Notes under the pieces: model-generated
What the model was told of the DNA's origin: nothing
Databases searched by the model: none
The model's input: only the letters and a program-made list of their open reading frames with translations
Translations under genes and position numbers: made by a program
Assembly: GCA_016933985.1 (NCBI GenBank)
Contig: JAFGTU010000064.1
Location: 1 to 15,580, forward strand
Direction of reading: 5' to 3'
From: Sedimentisphaerales bacterium
GTDB taxonomy: Bacteria; Planctomycetota; Phycisphaerae; Sedimentisphaerales; Anaerobacaceae
Length of the DNA stretch: 15,580 nucleotides
Part shown: one piece after another, positions 6,406 to 14,103 of the stretch
How positions within the stretch are numbered: position 1 is the stretch's first letter
How the letters are laid out: every line of letters begins with the position of its first letter

Positions 6406-6912
6406 TTGGCTGTTGAACCGGTAAAACTATTCGACCAGGAAGAGAAACCGCTGGAGGATACGGTCGTAAAGGTCTTCCGATGTTCCAAGGTGGTAAAGGG
6501 TGGCCGCAGGTTTAGTTTTGCGGCGCTCGTTGTTGTCGGCGACCGTGCCGGGACCGTCGGACTTGGCTACGGCAAGGCCAATGAGGTGCCTCTCGCCGTC
6601 GAGAAGGGCATCAAGGATGCTAAGAAATGCCTCAATCAGATCCCCCTGGTTGGTCGGACGATTCCCCACAGCGTTAATGGAAAGTACAGGGCTACGAAAG
6701 TGACTCTCGTGCCTGCCAGTCCCGGCACCGGCGTTATCGCCGGTTCCAGCGCCAGAGCCGTGCTGGAGTATGCCGGCGTACAGGATGTTCTGACGAAGGT
6801 TTACGGCAGCACCTCGGCCAAGAATGTTGTCAAGGCTACGCTCGACGGACTGATGAAGTTGCGAACCAGGGAAACGGTCGGATTGCTCAGGGGCGTTGAG
6901 ATTAAGGCTTAA
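6406..6912 (+). CDS. rpsE: 30S ribosomal protein S5, TTG start
   Basis: S5 is at the mRNA entry side of the small subunit and affects decoding accuracy; spectinomycin-resistance mutations map to its N-terminal domain. The dsRBD-like N-terminal domain holds VFRCSKVVKGGRRFSFAALVVVGD, then GLGYGKANEVPLAVEKGIKDAKK; the C-terminal domain includes LVPASPGTGVIAGSSARAVLE and GSTSAKNVVKATLDGL. It has 168 residues. The start is TTG: GGAG ends 7 nt before it, and no in-frame ATG exists before the conserved core. An ATG at 6399 is out of frame and opens only a five-codon frame. Confidence 0.96.
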   Translation: MAVEPVKLFDQEEKPLEDTVVKVFRCSKVVKGGRRFSFAALVVVGDRAGTVGLGYGKANEVPLAVEKGIKDAKKCLNQIPLVGRTIPHSVNGKYRATKVTLVPASPGTGVIAGSSARAVLEYAGVQDVLTKVYGSTSAKNVVKATLDGLMKLRTRETVGLLRGVEIKA

Positions 6913-6947
6913 ACAATTGTCAAAAAGAAGACAGTGCGGTTGATTAA

Positions 6948-7391
6948 ATGTTGAATCACGAAATAACTTCTAAAGCAGGCAGAAAGAAAACTCGCAAACG
7001 CCTCGGCAGAGGCACGGGAAGCGGGCAGGGCAAGACTTCCGGTCGTGGACACAAGGGCGCCGGCAGCAGGGCCGGTGCAAGGGCTTTTTCGCTCTACGAA
7101 GGCGGCCAGATGCCGCTCTTTCGACGGTTGCCTAAGCGAGGGTTCAGCAACTTTAATTTCGCTGAACGTTGTCAAATCGTGAACGTCTCCCAGTTGGAGA
7201 GATTTGACGATGGCGCTGATGTCGGTGTCGAGCAGCTATCCGGCGCCGGCTTGATTGGCAGTCTCAAGGGCAAGGTAAAGATACTTGGCGACGGCGTGCT
7301 GACAAAGAGACTGAAGGTCGTCGCTCACAAGTTTAGTAAAACCGCTGAGGAGAAAATTGTCGCATCCGGAGGTACGGCCCGGGTGATCTGA
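6948..7391 (+). CDS. rplO: 50S ribosomal protein L15
   Basis: L15 is a late-assembly large-subunit protein with a Gly/Arg-rich N-terminal arm that penetrates the rRNA core. The product has 147 residues. Signatures are RKRLGRGTGSGQGKTSGRGH, the KGAGSRAG stretch, EGGQMPLFRRLPKRGFSN, and the globular C-terminal part with VKILGDGVLTKRLKV and AHKFSKTAEEKI. In most bacteria rpmD (L30) lies between rpsE and this gene; here only 35 nt separate them, so L30 is not encoded in that slot. Confidence 0.97.
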   Translation: MLNHEITSKAGRKKTRKRLGRGTGSGQGKTSGRGHKGAGSRAGARAFSLYEGGQMPLFRRLPKRGFSNFNFAERCQIVNVSQLERFDDGADVGVEQLSGAGLIGSLKGKVKILGDGVLTKRLKVVAHKFSKTAEEKIVASGGTARVI

Positions 7392-7454
7392 AATCTGTAA
7401 GAATGCGTTTGATGCGATGAAAGACACAAGCTGTAGGATACGAGATGTGAAATA

Positions 7455-8816
7455 ATGTTCGGAACAGTATTCAACATATTCAGAATCCGGGACTTGCGCA
7501 ACAAGGTTCTATTCACCGTCGGCCTGCTTGTAATATACCGGGTTGGTTTTCATATTCCGGTGCCTTGCTTCGACCAGGCGGCGATTGCGGCCATAGCAAA
7601 GTCTCGCGGTGGAGCCGACACTCCTTTGGGCAGGGCAGCAGAGTATATGCAGATGTTCACCGGCGGAACGCTCCAGCAGAGCAGCCTTTTCGGCCTGGGC
7701 ATCATGCCCTATATCACCGCATCGATTATTCTTATGCTGCTTGGCGAGATAGTCCCCGCCTTGAAGAAGTTGCGACAAGAGGGCCAGACCGGGCACAAGA
7801 AGATACAGGAGTACACGCGATACCTCACTGTCCTGATATGTGTTATCCAGGCCTTGATGTTCATGAAGCTGTTGGGAGGCAGAGGGCTGATGTATCCCGG
7901 CATGTATGGGCGTGCAGTTTTGATGGGCGTGGTGGGGATGACCGCCGGGACGGTCTTTTTGATGTGGCTGGGCGAGCAGATAGACGAGTACGGAATTGGC
8001 AACGGTATCAGCCTTATAATCATGGCCGGGATTATTGCCAGGATGCCCTGGGCCATTACAACGCTTTGGGAGAAGGTGGACCTGACCGTCGGCGCCTCGG
8101 CTGCCGGCGCCATCGGATTGGACAAGCTCCTGTTTCTTGGCGCTTCCTTCATATTTGTCGTTGCCGGCGCAATACTAATCACCCAGGGCCAGCGGCGAAT
8201 ACCCATACAACAGGCCAAGCAGATGCGAGGCCGAAGGGTTTATGGAGGTCAGAGGCATTACATCCCCCTGCGAGTCAATCACGGCGGCGTCATGCCTATT
8301 ATCTTCGCATCCTCCTTTATGATGTTCCCGCCCGTGATAATTAGTCAGTTGGCACAAAGATTCCCGGCATCCGGTATCCTCGCCTCGTTGGACGAGACCT
8401 TCAGAATGGAAGGCTATACATATAACGTGCTTTACGTCGTATTGATATTCCTTTTTGCTTATTTCTGGGTTACGGTCCAGTTTCAGCCAAAGGAGATGGC
8501 CAAAAACCTCCGCGATGCCGGCAGCTTTATACCTGGCCTTCGACCCGGCCGAAGAACCGCGGATTATCTCGAGTCCGTGATGACCAGGATAACCTACTAC
8601 GGGGCGTCTTTCCTCGCTATTATCGCCGTTGTCCCGACCCTCGTTGCTACCCTGCTCGACATCGATTGGCGTGTGGCGACGTTCCTGGGCGGAACCGGTT
8701 TATTGATCGTTGTCAGTGTCTCGCTCGATCTGGTGCAGAAGATAGAGGCAAACCTTTTGATGAGGAGCTATGACGGCTTTAGCGAAGCCGGCAGAATCAA
8801 AGGAGCCTACTCATGA
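7455..8816 (+). CDS. secY: Preprotein translocase subunit SecY
   Basis: SecY is the channel-forming membrane protein of the Sec translocase. It moves unfolded secretory proteins with SecA and SecE and inserts membrane proteins. The 453-residue product has the expected pattern of about ten hydrophobic segments, starting with VLFTVGLLVIYRVGFHIPVP. Family marks are GIMPYITASIILML (TM2), QEYTRYLTV, EYGIGNGISLIIMAGI, QRRIPIQQAKQM, YIPLRVNHGGVMPIIFASS (TM7), KNLRDAGSFIPGLRPG and a final VSLDLVQKIEANLLMRSYD. It follows rplO after 63 nt; a GATACGA repeat pair lies upstream rather than a clear ribosome binding site. Its last codons overlap the adk start (ATGA). Confidence 0.98.
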   Translation: MFGTVFNIFRIRDLRNKVLFTVGLLVIYRVGFHIPVPCFDQAAIAAIAKSRGGADTPLGRAAEYMQMFTGGTLQQSSLFGLGIMPYITASIILMLLGEIVPALKKLRQEGQTGHKKIQEYTRYLTVLICVIQALMFMKLLGGRGLMYPGMYGRAVLMGVVGMTAGTVFLMWLGEQIDEYGIGNGISLIIMAGIIARMPWAITTLWEKVDLTVGASAAGAIGLDKLLFLGASFIFVVAGAILITQGQRRIPIQQAKQMRGRRVYGGQRHYIPLRVNHGGVMPIIFASSFMMFPPVIISQLAQRFPASGILASLDETFRMEGYTYNVLYVVLIFLFAYFWVTVQFQPKEMAKNLRDAGSFIPGLRPGRRTADYLESVMTRITYYGASFLAIIAVVPTLVATLLDIDWRVATFLGGTGLLIVVSVSLDLVQKIEANLLMRSYDGFSEAGRIKGAYS

Positions 8817-9463
8817 GAATAATCCTATTAGGCGCGCCGGGCGCGGGCAAGGGAACCCAGTGCAAGAATATCGTTGCCGGGTATAGGCTTCAGCATTTGT
8901 CCAGCGGCGATATCCTTCGTCGCAACAGGTCCGCCGGCACGGACCTCGGCAAGAAGGCGCAGAGTTATATGGACGCCGGAGACCTCGTTCCCGACCGGAT
9001 CATAATTGATATGATGAGCGAAGCGATCAGGGAGGCGCCGCTGGCGGGATTCGTTCTCGATGGTTTCCCCAGAACGGTCAATCAAGCCCGTGAGCTTGAT
9101 GAATCATTGGCTGGCGACGGCGCTATCGATGCCGTGGTGAATCTCAAAATAGACGACAGCATAGTCCAGGCTCGAATGACCGGCAGAAGAAGCTGCCCGA
9201 AATGTGGCGCCGTTTACCATATTGAGAATTTGAAGCCCAAGACCAAAGGCGTCTGCGACCACGATGGAGCCGAGCTCGTACAGCGGCCTGACGATACGCC
9301 TGAAGTGGTGGCCAATAGACTTGAAACTTACCACCGGCAAACTGAGCCGCTGGTCGATTATTATAAAAAAAACGGCACTGTTTTCGACATCGAGGCCGAT
9401 AGAGACCCCGACGAAGTTAAGGCTTGTATCTTCGAGAAGTTGCAGACTCTCGTCAAGTTGTGA
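8813..9463 (+). CDS. adk: Adenylate kinase, zinc-LID type
   Basis: Adenylate kinase converts ATP and AMP to two ADP in the cytosol and balances adenine nucleotides. The P-loop GAPGAGKGT spans residues 7-15, the AMP-binding region includes LSSGDILR, and DGFPRT (residues 83-88) is diagnostic. The long LID carries Cys128, Cys131, Cys148 and Asp151, the Cys-Cys-Cys-Asp zinc set known from Bacillus adenylate kinase. Total length is 216 residues, normal for the long form. The start overlaps secY by 4 nt and has AAGGAG seven nt upstream, one of the strongest ribosome binding sites here. Confidence 0.98.
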   Translation: MRIILLGAPGAGKGTQCKNIVAGYRLQHLSSGDILRRNRSAGTDLGKKAQSYMDAGDLVPDRIIIDMMSEAIREAPLAGFVLDGFPRTVNQARELDESLAGDGAIDAVVNLKIDDSIVQARMTGRRSCPKCGAVYHIENLKPKTKGVCDHDGAELVQRPDDTPEVVANRLETYHRQTEPLVDYYKKNGTVFDIEADRDPDEVKACIFEKLQTLVKL

Positions 9464-9503
9464 AGCGTGAACCGACCTTTGAAGATACGAGATACGAAAT
9501 CAA

Positions 9504-10283
9504 ATGGCTATTACGCTTCGTAGCGCAAGAGAAATCGAGTTAATACGCAGTGCCGGCGCTATAGTAGCCGATGTTCTTTCAAAATTGCAGAAGATGGCAA
9601 AGCCGGGAGTAACGACGGCGCAATTGGATGCGGTTGCTCTCGATATGACGGCCCAGGCCGGCGCCCAGGCGCTTTTTAAGGGCGTCCGCAACCCGCAGAC
9701 GCGTACGGCGTTTCCCGGGGCGATTTGCGCCTCTATTAACGAGCAGGTTGTTCATGGAATTCCCTCGAACGACGCCGTGCTCAAGGCAGGCGACATTCTG
9801 AGCCTCGATTTTGGCGTCAGGCTTAATGGTTACTGCGGCGATGCGGCTGTTACGTTTGGGATCGGAGATATCTCGCCGCAGCGACGCAGACTGATGGACG
9901 TTACCAGGCAAGTCCTCGAACTGGCGATAGCAGATTGTGCCCCGTCCGTAAAATGGAGCACCGTAGCTGGGAAGATGCAGCAATACGCCGAGGCCGCCGG
10001 CTTTTCCGTCGTGAAGGACTTTGTCGGCCATGGCATCGGCACGGAAATGCACGAAGAGCCGAGGGTGCCGAACTTTGTCAGCTCCGAGCTGCTCGCGAAT
10101 GATTTTGTGCTCGAGCGCGGCATGGTCCTTGCCGTCGAGCCTATGATTAACGCCGGCGGCGAAGAAGTCCGGACACTGAAAAACGGCTGGACTGTTGTGA
10201 CCAGAGACTCGAGCTGCTCGGCGCATTTTGAGCATACGATTGTAATAATAGATGAAGGTTGTGAAGTGTTAACAGTGAAATAG
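9504..10283 (+). CDS. map: Methionine aminopeptidase type I
   Basis: This enzyme removes the initiator methionine from nascent proteins at the ribosome. The 259-residue pita-bread fold shows all five metal ligands: Asp102 (LDFGV), Asp113 (GDAAVTF), His176 (GHGIGTEMHE), Glu212 (VEPMI) and Glu243 (FEHT). The substrate-pocket His84 in NEQVVHGIP is also kept. There is no N-terminal zinc-finger or SH3-binding extension, so it resembles the short type Ia enzyme. It lies between adk and infA as in many bacteria. Upstream there is no Shine-Dalgarno, but two perfect tandem GATACGA heptamers (9484-9497). Confidence 0.98.
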   Translation: MAITLRSAREIELIRSAGAIVADVLSKLQKMAKPGVTTAQLDAVALDMTAQAGAQALFKGVRNPQTRTAFPGAICASINEQVVHGIPSNDAVLKAGDILSLDFGVRLNGYCGDAAVTFGIGDISPQRRRLMDVTRQVLELAIADCAPSVKWSTVAGKMQQYAEAAGFSVVKDFVGHGIGTEMHEEPRVPNFVSSELLANDFVLERGMVLAVEPMINAGGEEVRTLKNGWTVVTRDSSCSAHFEHTIVIIDEGCEVLTVK

Positions 10284-10339
10284 AGGCGAATATTGGGTTG
10301 TGGCGGCCGTCGCCGGCAAGAACGTGCTGGACAAGAACA

Positions 10340-10555
10340 ATGGCAGGAAAGGACACAATTCGGTTGCAGGCTAAGGTGACTGATGCTTTGCCCAATGCAG
10401 TGTTCAAGGTTGAATTAGAAAACGGCCACAAGATTATGGCGCACGTCTCCGGGAAGATGCGAATGCACTTTATTCGGATTCTCCCCGGCGATACGGTCGT
10501 TGTTGAAATGTCGCCTTATGATCTTAATAGAGGTCGAATAGTCCTTCGCCATTGA
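10340..10555 (+). CDS. infA: Translation initiation factor IF-1
   Basis: IF-1 occupies the A site of the small subunit during initiation. The 71-residue product is a single OB fold: IRLQAKVTDALPNAVFKVEL, the NGHKIMAHVSGKMR motif, FIRILPGDTVVVEMSPYDL and terminal GRIVLRH. All are near-identical to known IF-1. An in-frame TTG at 10298 would add 14 residues with no family match, so the ATG is preferred, although no clear ribosome binding site precedes it. The 56 nt after map hold nothing else recognisable. Confidence 0.97.
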   Translation: MAGKDTIRLQAKVTDALPNAVFKVELENGHKIMAHVSGKMRMHFIRILPGDTVVVEMSPYDLNRGRIVLRH

Positions 10556-10625
10556 GCCTGAAGGCCTGGTTTTATGTGATAGGCCGATGGCCCGAAAACG
10601 GAAGACCTGAAAGCAGATATCGAAA

Positions 10626-10739
10626 ATGAAAGTCAGAAGTTCTGTAAAGCGTATATGTGAGAGATGCAAGATAGTCCGGCGCAAGGGCGTTCTACGGGTG
10701 ATCTGTCCAAACCGCCGCCATAAGCAGCGCCAGGGTTGA
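10626..10739 (+). CDS. rpmJ: 50S ribosomal protein L36, zinc-binding form
   Basis: This 37-codon gene encodes MKVRSSVKRICERCKIVRRK followed by GVLRVICPNRRHKQRQG, the full L36 pattern. Cys11, Cys14, Cys27 and His32 form the zinc ribbon. L36 binds 23S rRNA in late assembly of the large subunit. Its slot between infA and rpsM is standard. No Shine-Dalgarno is visible; the start follows a GATATCGAAA context. The 70-nt gap before it has competing GGCC-based stems. Confidence 0.97.
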   Translation: MKVRSSVKRICERCKIVRRKGVLRVICPNRRHKQRQG

Positions 10740-10783
10740 TTGAGAATAGGCTGAAAACTTGAGCACTTAGAATAGGAGCCAAA

Positions 10784-11167
10784 ATGCCGCGTATTGTGGG
10801 TGTTGACATTCCCAACGAAAAGTCAATATGGATTTCGCTGACTTATATCGTAGGTGTAGGCAAGTACACCTCCGAACAGATACTCAAAGAAGCCAGGATA
10901 GACAAAAGCACTAAGGCCGGCAAACTCAGCGAAGACGAGCTCAGTCGAATTACTCAGATCATAGACCGCAACTACATCGTCGGAGGCCAGCTTCGCAGGC
11001 AGGTCGCGCAGAATATCGCACGATTGCGGGATATTGCGTGCTACAAAGGAATTCGCCATAGAAGGGGCTTGCCCGTCCGGGGGCAGCAAACCCAGAGCAA
11101 CGCGCGCACGAGAAAGGGTCCCAGAAAGACGGTTGCCGGAAAGAAGGGCGTTAAGGAACAACGGTAA
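10784..11167 (+). CDS. rpsM: 30S ribosomal protein S13
   Basis: S13 is in the head of the small subunit and contacts P-site tRNA and the large subunit. The product has 127 residues. MPRIVGVDIPNEKSIWISLT and YIVGVGKYTSEQIL form the H2TH-like N-terminal part, and the tail has the diagnostic YKGIRHRRGLPVRGQQTQSN, TRKGPRKTVAGKK and a basic end. TAGGAG lies five nt upstream of the ATG, a strong ribosome binding site that marks the start of the alpha-operon block. Confidence 0.98.
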   Translation: MPRIVGVDIPNEKSIWISLTYIVGVGKYTSEQILKEARIDKSTKAGKLSEDELSRITQIIDRNYIVGGQLRRQVAQNIARLRDIACYKGIRHRRGLPVRGQQTQSNARTRKGPRKTVAGKKGVKEQR

Positions 11168-11244
11168 AAGCCGGTTGCCTCTGTTGATAAAACGCAGAAA
11201 AGAGATTCGCGGCACGGTGCAATGAAGGCAAAACAGGATTAATG

Positions 11245-11625
11245 ATGGCAAATATCTCAAAGAAGAAAATCAAAAGAAATGTTGTGCGGGCCGTTGTGCA
11301 TATAAAGGCCACTTTCAACAATACGTTGATTACCGTCACCGATGAGGATGGTGATACTATATGTACGAGTTCGACCGGCTGCGCCGGCTTTAAGGGCTCT
11401 CGAAAAAGCACGCCCTTTGCGGCCCAGCAGGCGGCCCAGCGTGCCGCCGCCACCGCCATGCGAAGCGGCGTTCGCGAGGTCGAAATCAGGGTCAAAGGCC
11501 CGGGTTCGGGCCGGGAATCGGCCATCGCCGCACTACAGTCGGCGGGATTGCGAATCACTTCTATTGAAGACGTCACTCCACTGCCGCACAATGGCTGCAG
11601 GCCGCCTAAACGACGAAGGATATGA
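11245..11625 (+). CDS. rpsK: 30S ribosomal protein S11
   Basis: S11 lies on the small-subunit platform near the E site and mRNA exit. The 126-residue product includes VVRAVVHIKATFNNTLITVT, the STGCAGFKGSRKSTPFAAQQ block, VKGPGSGRESAI and the terminal TPLPHNGCRPPKRRR, all hallmarks. Two ATGs stand side by side; the second is chosen because AGGA is six nt upstream of it and only three from the first, and because family starts read MA-x. A six-codon frame (11222-11242) ends at the first ATG, probably by chance. Confidence 0.97.
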   Translation: MANISKKKIKRNVVRAVVHIKATFNNTLITVTDEDGDTICTSSTGCAGFKGSRKSTPFAAQQAAQRAAATAMRSGVREVEIRVKGPGSGRESAIAALQSAGLRITSIEDVTPLPHNGCRPPKRRRI

Positions 11626-11665
11626 GACAACAACAGACCAAATTTTTTGGAGATAGACAAGAAAG

Positions 11666-12298
11666 ATGGGACGGTACTTAGGTTCATCTTGTAGGCACTG
11701 CCGCCGCGAAGGTATGAAGCTGATGCTCAAGGGCATCAGATGCGAGATGGCGAAGTGCCCCATTGAGAAGAAGCAGCGAAATGTCGCCCCGGGCATGCAT
11801 GGGTGGCGCAGAGGAAGGAACAGCGAATACGCTGTTCGGCTGCGAGAGAAGCAAAAAGTCAAAAGGTATTACGGTCTCTTCGAGCGGCAGTTCATGAGGT
11901 ACTTTCATAAGGCCGAACGCATAAAGGGAAATACCGGGGAGAATTTGCTCCAACTGTTGGAGAGACGGCTCGACAATGCCGTTTACAAGCTGAACTTTGC
12001 TCCTTCGAGAAAGGCCGCTCGCCAGCTTATTTCGCACGGACATATCTACGTCAACGGACGCAAAGTCAATGTTAGTGATCGTATCGTGGAAATCGGTGAC
12101 AAGATTGCCGTCAAAGGCGCAGAGAAAAGCAAAAAGAAGATCAAGGAGCAGTTGGAAACCAATCCGAGTTTCTCCACGCAGGGCTGGCTGCAACTGGCGA
12201 GAGAAAAGGCCGAAGCAACCGTTGTGGCACTTCCGACGCGGGATGACGTCCAGATTCCCGTCGAAGAGCAGTTGGTGGTCGAGTTCTGTTCGAGATAG
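11666..12298 (+). CDS. rpsD: 30S ribosomal protein S4, cysteine-containing type
   Basis: S4 nucleates small-subunit assembly and lies at the mRNA entry pore; in E. coli it represses the alpha operon. The product has 210 residues. The N-terminal domain has four cysteines (Cys9, Cys12, Cys26, Cys31) in the C+ arrangement that binds zinc in some bacteria. NVAPGMHG, REKQKVKRYYGLFERQF, and the S4 RNA-binding domain (LERRLDNAVYKL to SHGHIYVNGRKVNVSDRIV) follow. GGAG and GAGATA lie 10-12 nt before the start. Its place between rpsK and rpoA is standard. Confidence 0.98.
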   Translation: MGRYLGSSCRHCRREGMKLMLKGIRCEMAKCPIEKKQRNVAPGMHGWRRGRNSEYAVRLREKQKVKRYYGLFERQFMRYFHKAERIKGNTGENLLQLLERRLDNAVYKLNFAPSRKAARQLISHGHIYVNGRKVNVSDRIVEIGDKIAVKGAEKSKKKIKEQLETNPSFSTQGWLQLAREKAEATVVALPTRDDVQIPVEEQLVVEFCSR

Positions 12299-12335
12299 CT
12301 GTTTGAAAACTAAGATTTTTGGACCGGAGGCATAT

Positions 12336-13349
12336 ATGCGAGTTACATGGCGTGGTTTGGAACTGCCGACGCGAGTCGAACGTGACATCAACGTGTCGAG
12401 TAATATGTACGGCAGGTTCTTCATCGAACCCTTCGAGCGAGGGTTCGGCACCACTATCGGCAACAGCTTGAGACGCGTTCTTCTTTCATCGCTGGAAGGA
12501 AGCGCTGTGACATCCGTCAAGATAGCCGGTGTGAACCATGAATTCAGTTCGATAAAGGGGGTGATGGAGGATGTTACCGACATTGTTCTCAACGTCAAGA
12601 ACCTGGTCATCCGCCTTCAAGGCGACGGCCCGAAGACAATGACTGTTTCAGCCAAGAAGGCCGGAACCTTGACCGCTGCAGACATCGCCGCCGACCCGGC
12701 CATTGAAGTTGTAAACCGCGATATGCCCCTTGTGACGTTGACCGAAGACGTCAAATTCGAGATGGAAATGGTCGTTCAGAACGGACGAGGATACGTTCCC
12801 GCTGCAGAGAGGATCGCCGACACTGACAGGTTCGATCAGGAAATCGGAAGAATACATCTCGACGCCATTTACTCCCCCGTTACCAGGGTCCGATATACTA
12901 CCGAGGATACGCGCGTCGGCCAAAAGACCAACTACGATAGACTGATCCTCGAGATATGGACCGACGGGACCGTCAGCCCGGAGATGGCGCTCGTTGAGGC
13001 TGCAAAGATTCTCAGAAAGCACATCAATCCTTTTGTGCAGTACTTCGAGATCGGGCAGGAGACCGTGGCCGGCAAGATCGTCGAACGCGAAGTCGCTGAA
13101 GAGACTGTTGATGAGGAATTGGCTCAGAAGCTTGCTATGTCGGTCCAGGAGCTGGAGTTGTCCGTAAGAGCCAACAACTGCCTCGAGTCCGTGAAGATCG
13201 AAACTGTCGGACAACTGGTTCAGATGAACGACTCGGACTTGCTCAAAGTTCGCAGCTTTGGCAAGACATCCCTGCGAGAAGTGAAGCGAAAGCTTGCCGA
13301 CATAGGTCTTTCCCTCGGAATGCCTGGCCCTGCCGAGCAGTCACAATGA
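12336..13349 (+). CDS. rpoA: DNA-directed RNA polymerase subunit alpha
   Basis: Alpha dimerises to nucleate RNA polymerase, and its C-terminal domain contacts UP elements and activators. The 337-residue product has an N-terminal domain with YGRFFIEPFERGFGTTIGNS and LRRVLLSSLEGSAVTSV, the insert domain with GVMEDVTDIVLNVK, and RADY-like closing motifs. The alpha-CTD occupies about residues 270-330; Arg278 and Asn281 match E. coli Arg265 and Asn268 that bind DNA, followed by LLKVRSFGKTSLREVK. GGAGG lies five nt before the ATG, the best ribosome binding site in the window. The frame is open further upstream inside rpsD but without homology. Confidence 0.98.
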   Translation: MRVTWRGLELPTRVERDINVSSNMYGRFFIEPFERGFGTTIGNSLRRVLLSSLEGSAVTSVKIAGVNHEFSSIKGVMEDVTDIVLNVKNLVIRLQGDGPKTMTVSAKKAGTLTAADIAADPAIEVVNRDMPLVTLTEDVKFEMEMVVQNGRGYVPAAERIADTDRFDQEIGRIHLDAIYSPVTRVRYTTEDTRVGQKTNYDRLILEIWTDGTVSPEMALVEAAKILRKHINPFVQYFEIGQETVAGKIVEREVAEETVDEELAQKLAMSVQELELSVRANNCLESVKIETVGQLVQMNDSDLLKVRSFGKTSLREVKRKLADIGLSLGMPGPAEQSQ

Positions 13350-13401
13350 CCTTAATCAGGGACAGGTCCAATTGGTGGTATCTTAATAAAAGGTTGAAAA
13401 T

Positions 13402-14076
13402 ATGCGTCATAGAGTAGCTGGGCGCCAATTAGGCAGAACAAGCGAGCACCGGTTGGCCATGCGCCGGAATATGGTCGCGTCCCTCTTTGAGCACGAGACG
13501 ATTGCTACGACAGTACAGAAGGCCAAAGAAGTGAAACCGTTCGCCGAAAAACTGATTACTTTGGCAAAGAAAGGGACATTGCCGGCCAGGCGCCGCGCCA
13601 TTTCGTTGCTGGGCAATCGTGATATCGTTGCGCATGAGGACGGCAAGCGTGTCCGAAAAGGCACGGTAATAGGAAAACTATTCAGCGAAATCGGTCCTCG
13701 CTATCTCGACAGGCCGGGCGGCTATACGAGAATCATACACAGATCTCTACGCAGGCTTGGTGATAACGGGCAGCTCGTGCTGCTCCAGCTTATAGCCAAG
13801 GATGAAGGCCCCAAGAAGAAGGCCAAGACCACCGCCCGGAAACGCTCCGCAAGTAAGCGGAAGACAGCTCCGGGGCAGGGGGCCCGGCCAGAGGAAATCG
13901 CCGAGGCTCAGGAATCTGCTGACCTCGAGCAGACCACTGAAAGTGAAGATACGCTTCGGGCCGAGCAGGTCGATGAATCCGCCGAATCAAAGCGGCCGGA
14001 TCAGGCCGAACACGCCTCCGACAAGGAGGCCGGCAAAACGCCTGATGCGTCCGGCCAGGCTGAGGAAAAAGGATAG
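13402..14076 (+). CDS. rplQ: 50S ribosomal protein L17 with a long charged C-terminal tail
   Basis: L17 is a large-subunit protein on the solvent side near the exit-tunnel rim. The family domain is residues 1-134: MRHRVAGRQLGRTSEHRLAM, LFEHETIATTVQKAKEVKPF, ITLAKKGTLPARRRA and YTRIIHRSLRRLGDNGQL. About 90 further residues follow: a Lys/Arg linker (135-155, with KKKAKTTARKR), then an acidic, Ala/Glu/Ser/Asp-rich tail to residue 224. Typical bacterial L17 has about 120-130 residues. AAAGG lies eight nt upstream of the start. It closes the alpha operon; a HIT gene follows after 27 nt. Confidence 0.97.
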   Translation: MRHRVAGRQLGRTSEHRLAMRRNMVASLFEHETIATTVQKAKEVKPFAEKLITLAKKGTLPARRRAISLLGNRDIVAHEDGKRVRKGTVIGKLFSEIGPRYLDRPGGYTRIIHRSLRRLGDNGQLVLLQLIAKDEGPKKKAKTTARKRSASKRKTAPGQGARPEEIAEAQESADLEQTTESEDTLRAEQVDESAESKRPDQAEHASDKEAGKTPDASGQAEEKG

Positions 14077-14103
14077 GCCTTTCTGGGTATGGGAAGATCC
14101 GTT

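Noticed and set aside
7565..8344. 259-residue frame on the + strand inside secY
   Set aside because: Out-of-frame shadow; His/Arg-rich composition typical of a +1 reading of a membrane-protein gene.
11222..11242. Six-codon frame MKAKQD ending at the first rpsK ATG
   Set aside because: Too short and without a ribosome binding site; the TAATG overlap can arise by chance.
11684..12610. Minus-strand 308-residue open frame opposite rpsD and rpoA
   Set aside because: It spans two certain genes and their gap in antisense and matches no family I recognise.
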